A stretch of DNA of 64,000 nt, taken from NCBI RefSeq assembly GCF_003576645.1, contig NC_044929.1, positions 20,633,570 through 20,697,569 of the forward strand, written 5' to 3'. Shown in pieces: positions 49,611-60,696 of the stretch; the stretch's first letter is position 1, and every line of letters starts with the position of its first letter. Origin of the DNA: Ipomoea triloba (taxonomy: Eukaryota; Streptophyta; Magnoliopsida; Solanales; Convolvulaceae). A program made the position numbers and the translations under genes. Below the pieces are notes generated by a model that saw only the letters and a program-made list of their open reading frames with translations, had not been told where the DNA came from and did no database searches.

Positions 49611-50204
49611 ATAATTTGAGCAAACACTGGTACTCTAATCTAATAGGTTATTGAATCACCGTGATTTACCTGTCCACTATTTTGTCGGGGCGAAATGTAA
49701 AGGCGCAGGAGAAAGAATTTATCCTTTTGTCAGCAAACAAAAGAAATTATTAAATGCGAAATCAACAGTTGCAGCAACGGAGGTAAAATAAAATATCTAG
49801 ATTGATTATGGTAAAACCGAAACAAAAGAAAGAGAATTAGCCAAAGAAACTAAACTGTACTATCCGGTCAATTCGGTATTGTGTTCATTATATATAGAAT
49901 CTTATTAAGATTTATATGTTAAGTAGCTAGGGTGATACATGATATATAGTTGCTAACACACAAGTGGTACACAAAAAAACAGGCCATGAAAAAAGTAGGC
50001 AAAAACATTGCAGGGTTTGCTGTCCAAGGATTGATGACCAAACAAGCAAATTGCCCAAACACTTTCCATCATTCACCTCCCATCTTCCCCCCCATATATT
50101 GAAAATTCAAAGGACAAAACCAAAAGCTAAGCTGTGCTAACATTGCCCAAAAGGTTCAAATGTACAAACAAATAATGACCTTCAAGAAAAATGCCAAACA
50201 CCTC

Positions 50205-50660
50205 AGTGGGTCAACATCCCAATTACTCATCGCCCTCAAGAAAGTGAAGTCCCTCGCCCCTAGGCCCCTACAGAATTGTAGAAAGGTAAATTACAATAAC
50301 TCAGCGATTTGCCGATTTCTAATGGAACACACCATATCAGGTGAAACTCTCACTCTGAGACTGCCAAAGCTCAACCTAAGTCTTCATCCTCAATTTACTA
50401 CCAAGTACCAATTGAACTGTCATTGTGGGTCCATCCCAATTACTCATCATTCATCATTAGTCCCTTAGATGGAATGCCTAGTGTTTAGTGCCCACAAAGA
50501 GCACACCATATTAGGTGAAATTCTCACACTGCGAATGCCGAAGCTTGACTACCTAAATCTTCATTTTCAATTTACTACTCAAGTGCCAATTGAACTGTCC
50601 GTACGGGTCCATCTCAATTACTCATCATTCATCATCAGTCTCTTGCCTGGCCTGTTGGTT
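50205..50660 (+). repeat. Diverged tandem repeat of about 175 bp
   Basis: CACACCATATYAGGTGAAAY starts copies at about 50327 and 50502. Each runs through CAATTTACTAC, CAATTGAACTGTC, and TCCATCYCAATTACTCATCA to a CATCATTAGTC/CATCATCAGTC end. A partial earlier copy (CATCCCAATTACTCATCG) lies at 50212-50230. It is open in two frames but differences between copies are not codon-aware. Confidence 0.7.
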
Positions 50661-52926
50661 GGTTGGTTTGATGGACCAGTTTATAGTGACCCCATACTGT
50701 TCATACCTGCAGGTATTAAGAAAACAAACAAAATGAAAAAGAAGAAGTTGAAAAAATGCAGCAGAAGCTAGGCCACACACACATGTAGTATATATATATT
50801 GGAAACAATGAGTAAAATGATACAACTATAATAATTGATATATAGCCCATCCAGCACCTACAGCAACATGTCTTTCAAGAGTTGTCGGAATCTAAATATT
50901 TACCACTACATTAAAAGTTATAGTTGATAGCAAAATGCTAAACTTAGCTTACTTCAAAGCCAACACAGTACAATGTAGAAATGAAAAGTGGTATAATTAA
51001 GGAACAATGAATGTTGTTTTCTATAATTCAGAGGTAAAAAATGTGTTTTTTTTTTTTTAACCTTAAGTAGTCAATCAGAGTAAACAAATAATTGCTGGTA
51101 AATGTATGAAGTGATGAACTTAAAGTTATGCCTAATCTAAAGGCATGCCTTGCTAGAGTGGACCTCCATGCCTTTATCATTGTTCACACTATAAGTCTAT
51201 AACATCTCTCAACCAATTAATTAATTATCACAGCAAAAATGGATAAGGTAAGAGCAGCTAGTATAGTGTAATATATATAATTGGCAATTAATTAACAATA
51301 TTTAATGAATGTAATATGTTGTTTGGTATGTGTCTCATCAATTTAATTCTATCATCATTAATAATGTCATACAAGTACATACCACAAAATCGACTTGTTA
51401 CATTTGATTTGATTGAAAATGTTTGCCAATATTATACTTGCCTAGCAGTTAGGGTCACGTTTTCGGCGGCAAGTCAGTATTAGGCCGTCCAATAATTTCT
51501 CACAACACTTGTTAGTCTTAACTGCACAAAGACATTTTTCATTACGCCAAAAATTATAACTAATAGCGAATGTAAAACTATGTTTATCCTTATAATCGTG
51601 CAACAACTAGCAATAATATGCTAAATTTGACCTCTAAACATTTGTATAATAATATATCACGTGAAATGAACTAAAATCTTATACGAAATTAAAACAAGTA
51701 CTTCAAAGTCAGATGAGATATCATTATGAATGCTACAATCATGAAAGGCACAATCAATTATGTCCAACAAAAATTGAAAATTAGTGTATATTTTTTATCC
51801 CTTGCAAGAATATATATAGAATCAATCGTCCTTCTACCGTCCCACATATCCCACCATCAATGTTGAAGAAGAAAAAAATGAAAAAAAAAAAAGGTTTATT
51901 TCTCTTATCTTAAAAAGCAGGTTCAACTACCAGTCCACCACAAAGTAAGAACACAGTACAACGTAAGTGATGAAACATTGATTAATATAAATATCAGTAA
52001 AGCAAGTGGCCTACCAATTCACAGAAAAGCAATGAGAAAAAAAGTGACCAAATTAATACTACTTCACTTTTACCCTTTTTTGTTTTTTTGTTCGATAATT
52101 CATATTTCCCGATTTTGTTAAACTATATCCTAAACGTACTTATGAATTTGTCTCAAGACTCGTGACAAATAACTTCAAGTTAGTCCCGAAAACTCAAATT
52201 TTTAGTGAAGGTTGAATCCTCACCCAACGTGGCGCTAAAAGTAAAACTAATTGACCGACGATTTGTGTTAGTCTGAAGGGGCCTACTTCACTTTTACTTG
52301 CTGGTCAAGTCCTATTTCTGGTACTGAGTTTTACAGTGTCGTTGACTTTCTTGTTGCCTGTGTTTTTTGACGTTGTAATAACTCATGAAACTATGTCTGG
52401 ACTTTGATTGGCAATGGTGAGTTGTTACTCCTTTCGTTGTCGTTAAAAGATTTTAGATTTACCTTAGTGTGTTGTTGATGAGATGTGTTAGTTACCATCA
52501 CTGCGAAAATGACATCCTTTCCATCCCCTTTCTTCTTGTCTTCTCAGTTCTCACCAAATAGGGATACTATATTAATTATTGAAAATTTAGCATAAATTGG
52601 GACACTTCTATCTGCAATAGCGCGTCTGTACTGCACTTGATTAGGACTTATATATCATGATGAATTATAGTTATTGCACCTACTATATATGTTTTTCTTT
52701 AATTTTCACCTCTCAACATTTTAAATTGATAGATGAGATTAGTTAATAGGTTTTTATAGAGCTACTAATTCTTACATAATTATGTACTTTTTGTATATAT
52801 ATATATATATATATATTCTAGTTCATATTAAAACCTGTCAAAATTTTAAACAAATTTGAGCTATTTATCTAATAAATCTAACAGTTGATTAAAATAATAT
52901 AAAAAATAGACGTGTCAATTTCATAA

Positions 52927-54535
52927 AGAGAAAATGAGACTTTTTTCTTGAATTATATGCTTATAACACTTTTTTCCTTGAATTATTCATGTATTCACAT
53001 TTGCCCTGTCAATTATACTAAAAGTGGCTGTTTTTTCTCCTGATATATTGGACATTTTACGCTTAAAATAAATATTTCATTTAATTTTTTTCTCCAATAA
53101 ATTATTGTTTAGAATGGGAACCTAATATTTGGGTTCGGTATATTAAAATCACGAACCGAAAAAATTGGATCGTGAATCGTGAACAGACAGTTCAAAATCA
53201 GGACAACTACTAGCATTAGCTTAAAATTAGAATTATAATATTTACAAATAGTGTATGTTCTTTTTTTTTTATTATTATAATTCTCACATATAAGTAGATA
53301 TGGCCTCAATTCGGATATGCTTTTTAATCGACAGTTCATGGTTCCAGATCCAACTTTTTTTAAAATTTTTATTTTTATTTTAAAAATAGTCAAAACTCAA
53401 AAATTAATGTATTTTTTTGTGGGTTCGAAACCAGAACCGACAGTTCCGATTCGCAATTTTAATAAACTGAAATTCAAATATTGGGTTCCCGTCTAAATCA
53501 TAACCAGAACCTTTCGGTTTGGTTGCTACAATGTCTGGTCCGGTTTGAACCAAATCGTGATCATCCATACATATAAATAATAATTTATTAAAGAAAGAGA
53601 AAATGACACTTTTTCCCCCTATGTTATGTGCTTATAGCACTTTTTCCCCCTGTGTTATTAAAGTGGCAGTTTTTTCCCTTCAGTTATTTTAAAAGTGGTA
53701 GTTTTCTCCCTTGTAATATTAAATTGACACTTTTGCCCTTAAAAATAACCATTTCATTTATTTTTATTCTCCAACCAATTATTACTAATATGTATGGAAG
53801 ATCACAGTTCGATACGAACCTAATCGAACACTGTAGAAATTGAACTTAAATAGTATAGACGGTTACGGTTACGATTCAGAACCGAAAAAATAAAATAAAA
53901 TAATTCTTGAATTTATACTATTTTTAAATTAGAAATAAAATTATAAAAATAAATAAATAAATAAGTTTTGATTGGCGGTTCAAAATCGAAATTGGAATCG
54001 AACCGTACCGATTTATCAAAATAAGTGTTTGATCATTTTTACTATATATGACTGTGGTTTAGTTCCGGTTTACGGTTCAACAATTATTTAATTTTATTTT
54101 TCGGTTATGAATCGTAACCAGAATCGTCTATACTATTTCGGTATGATTGCTACAGTGTTTAGTTAGGTTCGAATCGAATCATGATCATCCATACCTATAA
54201 GTAATAATTTGTTGGAGAAGAAAAATAAATAAAATAATTATTCTTAAGGGTAACAATGCCAATTTAATATTTTAGGGGAAAAAACTGCCACTTTAATAAC
54301 ACAGGGGGAAAAAGTGCTATAAACACATAATATAGGGGGAAAAAGTGTCATTTTCTCTTGAAGAAAAAATAAATGAAATATTTATTGTAAGGGTAAAGAT
54401 GTCCATTTAACATATCAATGAAAAAAATTGTCACTTTTAGAATAATTGATGGGCTAACATACATAAACACATGAATAATTCAAGGAGAAAAAGTGTTACG
54501 AGTATATAATTCATGAAAAAAAAGTGTCATTTTTC
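52927..54535. mobile_element. Non-autonomous MULE-type inverted-repeat element (outer), interrupted
   Basis: The left arm (about 52927-53107) and right arm (about 54358-54535 plus a piece before 53597) are inverted copies containing CTTGAATTATTCATGT and ATAAATATTTCATTTA. ATTTCATAA (52918-52926) and ATTTCAAAA (54536-54544) are an 8-of-9 matching target duplication. The interior has no transposase frame. It is split by a related element at 53597-54357. Confidence 0.7.
53597..54357. mobile_element. Non-autonomous MULE-type inverted-repeat element (inner), nested in the outer one
   Basis: Outer ends are GAGAAAATGACACTTTTTCC and its inverse. The arms are about 160-180 bp. TTAAAGAAA (53588-53596) and TTGAAGAAA (54358-54366) match at 8 of 9 bases, consistent with a Mutator-type 9-bp duplication. 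The loop contains palindromic GGTTACGGTTACGATTC and inverse motifs. It has no coding frame. Its ends are close relatives of the outer element's ends. Confidence 0.75.
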
Positions 54536-54545
54536 ATTTCAAAAA

Positions 54546-56700
54546 TTTGTAATATTTATGAGAATGGTTATATTTTTTCCTTTTACATATATATAAATAG
54601 TTTAATCCCTGCCTTTTTTCCTATAGTTGTTTGGTATTCCCGCCAGAATTAAAGGAATAATTATGTGCCTTTAATTAGTGTTGGTTTCCTTTGCTTTAAT
54701 TACATTTTGGGTGAGAATAAACAATATAAATGGTAGGGTGGTCGGTAGCGCGCTTTATATAAATTTCCACAGCAATGGGGTCTAAAGTTTCGAAGATTTT
54801 ATTCCTATGGTTGGCTAAAATGGATGTGCTTACCATTATATATTGTGCTTAGTGCATTTTAACGTACAAAATGAGCTGCAAAGCTGACCAGGGTTGGAGA
54901 GTGGGGTGTGGGGATGGGGCAGTGCTGGGCTACAAGGATTTCCATGGATATGGGTGGTCCAACGGATTGTATGTCAAAAATCACATTAGAATAATATTTT
55001 TTTTATCTGATTTGACGTATTGGACGGGACCTTGTTGCTTGACCTTGTGGTCTAGTGGCACAATGAAACTCTCATATAGGAACTTATGAGATTGAGTCTG
55101 AGTGAGGATAATATTGACTTTTTGTATTTCAGTAGGACTTAAAATAGTAATGAAATTAAAATGGTGGCCAAAGAATTACAGTTTACAGTTGAGTAATGGT
55201 GTGGGATCCTGAAAAGATTATGATGTCATCTGCGTGCATGACGGGCGTTACTGCAGGGAAGTGATAGATACATCAACAGAGCACCCTATGTCCATGTCCC
55301 CCCATTACATTAAACAATTAGACACCAACCAGTCCTTCACTATTTGCTGTCGAAGTGGAACTATATACTATTAATTAATTAATTAATTAATTAAACCTTC
55401 TTTATAACCCCCCAAAAAAGAAAAAAACAGATACTACAAAGCTATTGTACAGTAGGGGGATCATAATTGGACAACAACACGAGTCATCAAGTCACATGCC
55501 GATGCATCCAAGACATCATAAGCCACGTATTTGCTCCACTACAGTTTGTAAAGGTTGGTCACTTGAACTCCAACCCCGAGGTGTTCAGTCTGGCTTTTAG
55601 AGTAGGGTTATGAATAAGATAAATTGTAAGATATGTCTCGCTTTGTAAGTTAAAAATTAAGAATGTATATCAAGAAACGAAGATCAAGATCGTGTAATAT
55701 TGGTGCTTATATAGAATCTAACTTTAAGTCGTGTTGTTGGTAAAAATCAAGCTCCGATTCATTATTGTTGTTAGCGTTGTTAAAATTTACTTTACTCTGA
55801 TCTTTGCCGTGTCGAACTATGCCTTAAGAGGCAAAGTTTAGTTTTTGGAGTGATAAGAAGTCGGTTAGTTATGGGTAACCTAGACTAGTTTATCTTGTTG
55901 GGGTCATTTGCTAGTTAGATCATACGACGAAATTTCCTCATTATATACTCTAAAGGTAGTAGCTAAGGGTTTTCTCTTCACTCAAAAAATCACCAACAAA
56001 ATACCATATAGGATTCGCTTTTATTTATAATTCAAATAAAACAAGTTATTTTAAATCTACATTCGATTTTTTTGTGAGAATATAACAATATCATATAGGT
56101 GTAAGCTAATAGCGTTGAAGTGTACATTTATGTTTATTAGTAGCTCAAAATTAAAATTGAATATAGCACTCGAAAGATGGTCCATGGCTAGTATTTTAAA
56201 GGAAACATATGAGGTACTCATTTGTATCATTACATGTGGAACCAAAACAGTAAACTGTTTTTGGTAACAAGGAAATTAAACCCACAATCACTACAGGTAA
56301 ATGCCATTAGAAAAAATTATAATCTTTAACCGAGTATGTTCCACCCACTTGATCACCTTCAAGTCAGAAGTTATTTTTCTTGTTATAGAGTCACAATATA
56401 AAGATCTTATTAGATTAGAAGAATAAAAAGATGAGAGAAATAATGGAAGAATTAAAAGAAAGGGTTTGATGCTATGAAGTTGCCTTCCACCAAACCATAA
56501 CTTTATTCTTCCATGTCCCTACATTTCCTTTCCTCTCCGTCTTCTAGCTTCCTCTTTTCCCCTTCCATCATCATTCCATTTCATATCTTCCCATCCATTT
56601 GGCCACACAACAATCCACTCTTTCATGGCACCTCTCCATCATCTCCTCCTTTTCAACACAAATTCTTCCCATTTAGCTTAACTATATGTGATCTGCAGTA
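54546..56700. other. Intergenic, upstream of the C2H2 gene
   Basis: Mostly AT-rich DNA. It holds an old SINE copy (55037-55160), an (ATTA)n tract near 55370-55394, a family B fragment (about 55850-55980), and a C/T-rich leader (about 56500-56690) before the C2H2 gene. No other gene is supported. Confidence 0.5.
55037..55160 (+). mobile_element. Old, diverged copy of the short SINE family
   Basis: The head GACCTTGTGGTCTAGTGGCA (box A) and the block GACTTTTTGTATTTCAGTAG match the copies at 131-228 and 23885-24032. Box B is decayed (GAGATTGAGTCTG). No target duplication remains visible. Confidence 0.6.
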
Positions 56701-57864
56701 ATGGCGAAACCCACTTGCTTGCGTCCATTGTTCTCTACGCTCTTGTCTCTTCTCGGCCTCCTTCTTCTCCATCTCGGCTGCTTCTTCTTCTCCTCCTCCG
56801 CCGCCGCCGTCTCCGACCACCACCGCCCTGAACCGCCGAACCAAAATTCCGGCCGGAACAGAAAGATTTCTTCTTCTTCTTCTTCTCGTCTCAAACGATC
56901 CACCGCCGGAGCTGTTTCTGCGTCTTGGTCCTTCGTTAAGCGAATCTTCAGCTGCGCCGCCGCCGCCGGCGGCGGCACTCCCCCTCCCCACCCGTCAATC
57001 CCGTCGCCGTGTTCCTCCTCTAGATCCCTGACGAAACCCATCGTCATCCCGCTAGCCTCGCCGGAAAAGCTCTCCTCCGATCCTCTTTCCGGGGATATCT
57101 GCTCCGACCAACCCAACATTCCGCTACGGAACAATATCTACCCGTGTACCCTCTGCGGCGAGATTTTCCTCGCCGCCAATCTTCTCGAGCAGCACCAGTT
57201 CATAAAGCACGCGGTATCGGAGCTCGTGGATGGAGATTCCGGCAACAACATTGTCCAGATCATATTCAAAACCGGCTGGCGGGACACGGCGAAGAATCCG
57301 GCGATCCGCCGGATTTTAAAGATTCACAACAGCCCGAAGATCCTGGCCCGGTTCGAGGAATACAGAGAGCACGTGAAGTCGAAAGCGGCCCGGAACGTCG
57401 CAGGGAGGCGGCGAGACGAGCGGTGCATCGCCGACGGCAATGAACTCTTAAGGTTCCACTGCGCCACCTTCCTCTGCGACTTGGGGGAGAACGGCAGCGG
57501 CGCTGCCTCGGGCGTATGTTCCAACCAGTATTGCAGCGTCTGCGGGATCATCAAGACCGGATTCTCCCCCAAGATGGACGGAATCTCGACGCAGTCCTCC
57601 GGCTGGCGGGCCCACGCCGCCGTGCCGGAGGAGATCGAGGAGGAGTTCAAGTTCATGCACGTGAAGCGGGCCATGCTAGTGTGCCGGGTCATTGCCGGCC
57701 GGGTCGGATCCGACCCGGACGTGGTGGACAAGGATGACCCGGGGTTCGATTCCTTGGTCGGTCGCGAAAATGGGGTCCACCCAAGACTCGACGAAGAAGA
57801 AGAACTGTGGGTGTTCAATCCTAGGGCTGTGCTGCCATGTTTTGTCATAGTCTACAATGTATGA
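56701..57864 (+). CDS. C2H2-type zinc finger protein with a PARP-like C-terminal region
   Basis: A single-exon frame of 387 residues starts at the ATG at 56701. The N-terminus has a hydrophobic stretch (residues 11-30, LFSTLLSLLGLLLLHLGCFF), then a Ser/Arg-rich region. One C2H2 finger follows: Cys149, Cys152, His165, His170 in CTLCGEIFLAANLLEQHQ. The block after it (FKTGWRDTAKNPAIRRILKI, then HNSPKILARFEEYREHVKSK) and the C-terminus (CSVCGIIKTGFSPKMDGIST to RAVLPCFVIVYNV) match a plant family (At2g29660, At4g27240, At5g54630 type). Its C-terminal half has been likened to the PARP catalytic fold; catalytic activity is unproven. GC content is clearly higher than the surroundings. The function is unknown to me. 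The hydrophobic N-terminus is unusual for a nuclear protein. Confidence 0.87.
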   Translation: MAKPTCLRPLFSTLLSLLGLLLLHLGCFFFSSSAAAVSDHHRPEPPNQNSGRNRKISSSSSSRLKRSTAGAVSASWSFVKRIFSCAAAAGGGTPPPHPSIPSPCSSSRSLTKPIVIPLASPEKLSSDPLSGDICSDQPNIPLRNNIYPCTLCGEIFLAANLLEQHQFIKHAVSELVDGDSGNNIVQIIFKTGWRDTAKNPAIRRILKIHNSPKILARFEEYREHVKSKAARNVAGRRRDERCIADGNELLRFHCATFLCDLGENGSGAASGVCSNQYCSVCGIIKTGFSPKMDGISTQSSGWRAHAAVPEEIEEEFKFMHVKRAMLVCRVIAGRVGSDPDVVDKDDPGFDSLVGRENGVHPRLDEEEELWVFNPRAVLPCFVIVYNV

Positions 57865-60020
57865 TCTATGATAATGTTTTCTTAGTTAACTTGTTAAAGC
57901 TAAGGTTGTACGTTTGGTTGAGACGTAATTGCCAGATGGTGCAATGCTGTCTGACGTGGCATCCAGCTAATGAATGAATGTGTGACGTGTGGGACATGCT
58001 GGCTCAAACTTGCTGAGCTGGCAATTAATGATGAGCATGCTTTTGATCCAAAAAGTTGAATGGTTTGAGGACAGGGATTTGCATGATTTCTGGGCGGTGG
58101 TCACTTTTTGTATAGTAAAAAGCTGTGTAATAGAATGTGATTTAGGATGACTTCAACTTTAAGGTTGTCCTGTCCAGCTAGTTCTTAAGTGCTTATTATC
58201 TTTAATTTTCTCAATTAATTGATATGATCACATATTCACATGGTTCTTTGAAATAGGGGTACGGTTAAGGTTTCATCATGTTTGACAATTCATGGGTGGG
58301 ATTTGCATAATCCTAGGCAATTTTGTCTCTAACTCCATGCCTATTCATCATTACTTGGCATGTTAAATTTTTTGTCAAATTCACTCAAGAAAGTGTCTCA
58401 TGCATTCTCATTCATGAGACGAGACAAGTTTTTTTTTTTAAAAAAGTAATTACACTTTTATTTTCTTATAAGTATTACTCGGTACAATTTTTTCCTAACT
58501 TTTTAATTCTTAACTATTATATTTTGATTTAAAAATATTAATTTTTTTTATCAAAAGTATTACATTTTTGTTTATAAGTATAAAGTATTACACTTTATGT
58601 CATAAGTTACTGTTAATCACTTTATCACTAATTAATATTACAAATTTCTAATAAGTAATTGTTCAACCCCTTAATATTATATTTTGATTTAAAAGTATTA
58701 TGTTTTCTCTCAAAATTATAGTATTATACTTTTCATTATAAGTAACAAATGATATATTCATGATTAATATTATTGCATTTTTCGCATAAGTATTATGTTT
58801 CCATCTTGATCCAATTCGTTTCGTAGGTGATTAAATTTTTGGTTAGTTTTCAATATTGTGAAAACATGCCTAAAGCATGTTTTAGTTTAACTCCTAATCT
58901 CTTGTTGAGGTGGAAGTAAGGATGACTTGGAAGTCCACACCTGCTATTATTTGATAATGCAAAAGCATTTTTCTCTAAAAAGTAGTGTATCATGAAACTT
59001 CATTGAAATGTAAAGATGTTTTAATCTCGCGTCTTGTAACCCTGACAAAGGATTGTAAACCAGTTTAAATTTGACTGATTCAAATTAAGAAGTGATTACT
59101 AAACTAATTGTCCGACCAACTTAATTGATTGTGTTGTTCTCATAAAGTAAATATATATGTTTTATAAATTATATATACGGGGTGTAAATGTGTATAACTC
59201 AATTGCAATGGCGATTCATCATTGTTGCCAGAATGCAATCTTTTGACAAGAGATAAAATGTGAGGATGTACGTCACACTATAAAGAAAAATACTATGTGT
59301 ACTCCTATTTTCAACTCCCAACTTTTACTCCACACACAAAACCTTGATGTAGGCACTTGTATTGGGACCCACATGAAAAAGTAACTCATCACTACCCGTC
59401 ACATTAGGGAATAAAATTTAAGAAGTAAGATTTAGAAGTTCATGTAGTATAACTCCACTATAAATGGTTATGGAGAGTTTAGTGCAATTTTTTTTATTCT
59501 CTTGTGTCGGCTTTGAAGAGGTACTTCTACAACCTCTACATAGAGTGTGGTCTTTAATTTAGTTCCATGACGTACTCTACTCCTTACAACAAATTTTATA
59601 GTTGGGAGTAGGTTTGATATGCCTATAAATCTATAATGTTGCTCTTACATCTCCCATGTAGTTGTTATACTTTAAAAAAATAAATAAATAAAAATTATTT
59701 GGAAGTTGGAACCAAGACCTTACAAATTTATTTATGATCCCATGTGATCTATTTCATAGCATTAGACTAGAAGAGTTCTTTAATTTAATTTGGTACAAAT
59801 TTAACGTTTTATATGTAAATGCTACTATTTGCATTTTCATGTGTATGACTTGAGTATACTATAGACTTAAAGTGACTTTGTTTAATTAATTAATTAATTA
59901 ATAATAGTATAATACTATTGATGAATTTAATTAATCCGGGGGTCCGAATTAATAAACCAAATAAATAAAGAAAATAATAAATGGATAATAATACGATAGA
60001 AAAGACAAAGAGTATGTGTA
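57865..60020. other. Intergenic, AT-rich, downstream of the C2H2 gene
   Basis: Probable C2H2 3' UTR to about 58200. From about 58440 to 58800 a monotone of AAGTATTACATTTT-type sequence recurs, like a decayed tandem repeat. A MITE-like stretch may lie at 59275-59660. No gene is supported. Confidence 0.5.
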
Positions 60021-60028
60021 TCGCGTAC

Positions 60029-60269
60029 AGGGCCGATTTTTTTATTTGCGTGGCCCTGTGCTGGTAAATAAGTGAGGCCTTATCAAAGTATAAATAAACT
60101 GCTAATTGAAAAAAAAAATTGCAAAGAGAAAAATGCAAAAAATCTAATTTTGTACCAATATAATTACAAATACATATACTAACTATTAGGCCAGGGCTGG
60201 ACTAGGGGCCCCCAAAATTTTGGGGCCTTGTGTGGTAGCACATCTTGCACGCCCTAAAATCCGGCCCTG
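60029..60269. mobile_element. hAT-type MITE, 241 bp, with perfect 8-bp target duplication
   Basis: The ends CAGGGCCGATTTT and AAAATCCGGCCCTG are inverted copies, and ATCGCGTA flanks both sides (60021-60028 and 60270-60277). A second GGCCCTGTG / GGCCAGGGC pair sits just inside. No coding frame. Confidence 0.9.
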
Positions 60270-60409
60270 ATCGCGTAGATAATCTTGTATTAATGTGTTG
60301 TAATGCTCTTACAATAGTTACATGATGTCTTAACAAGACAAAGGACTAAGTTTTTATTCTAACTAGCCTCCTAACCGTCTCCCTAAAAAGAGAGGGTTGT
60401 AACAAACTT

Positions 60410-60690
60410 GGACTGTGCCTGGCCGAGCACCCCCTCGGCACCCAGTCGAGCACCCCACGGACACCCCCTCGACACCCTAGTTGAGCACCCCCAGGGCACG
60501 CCAGTCGAGCACCCCCTTAGCCTTAGCCGGGCACCCCAGCCGAGGCGCTAGGCCGCAGCCTGGGGCCTGGTGGGTTGAGGCCCAAGCATGGGCTCGCCTT
60601 GGGCCACCCGGGTTGAGCACATGGCTCTACCTTGGGGCTCTACCTCGAGACTCTGGGTCCACTTGAGTCCTCCTTGCTCCGTCTTCCCAG
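60410..60690. repeat. GC-rich degenerate tandem repeat around GAGCACCCC
   Basis: The phrase CGAGCACCCC or a variant (CGGCACCC, CGACACCC, GGGCACCCC) occurs about ten times within 130 bp, then GGGCCTGG/GGGCTCG-type sequence follows up to the copia element. The composition is far from its AT-rich surroundings. It could be part of another, unrecognised repeat into which the copia element inserted. Confidence 0.5.
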
Positions 60691-60696
60691 GTCGGT

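Larger units (their letters stand above)
48160..52917. other. Intergenic, AT-rich, with microsatellite and short repeats
   Basis: This contains a minus-oriented family B fragment (about 48180-48300), an (AT)n tract (48736-48781), and a copy of the CCACCTTGTAAGGTG-type repeat (49385-49610). A tandem repeat lies at 50205-50660, followed by featureless AT-rich DNA. The open frames at 50160 and 50469 fall in the tandem repeat and lack family features. Confidence 0.5.

Noticed and set aside
50160..50771. Two possible small genes
   Set aside because: They lie in a tandem repeat, differences between copies do not respect codons, and no family matches.
54871..55089. 72-codon frame near a SINE
   Set aside because: It runs into the SINE head and has no conserved features.
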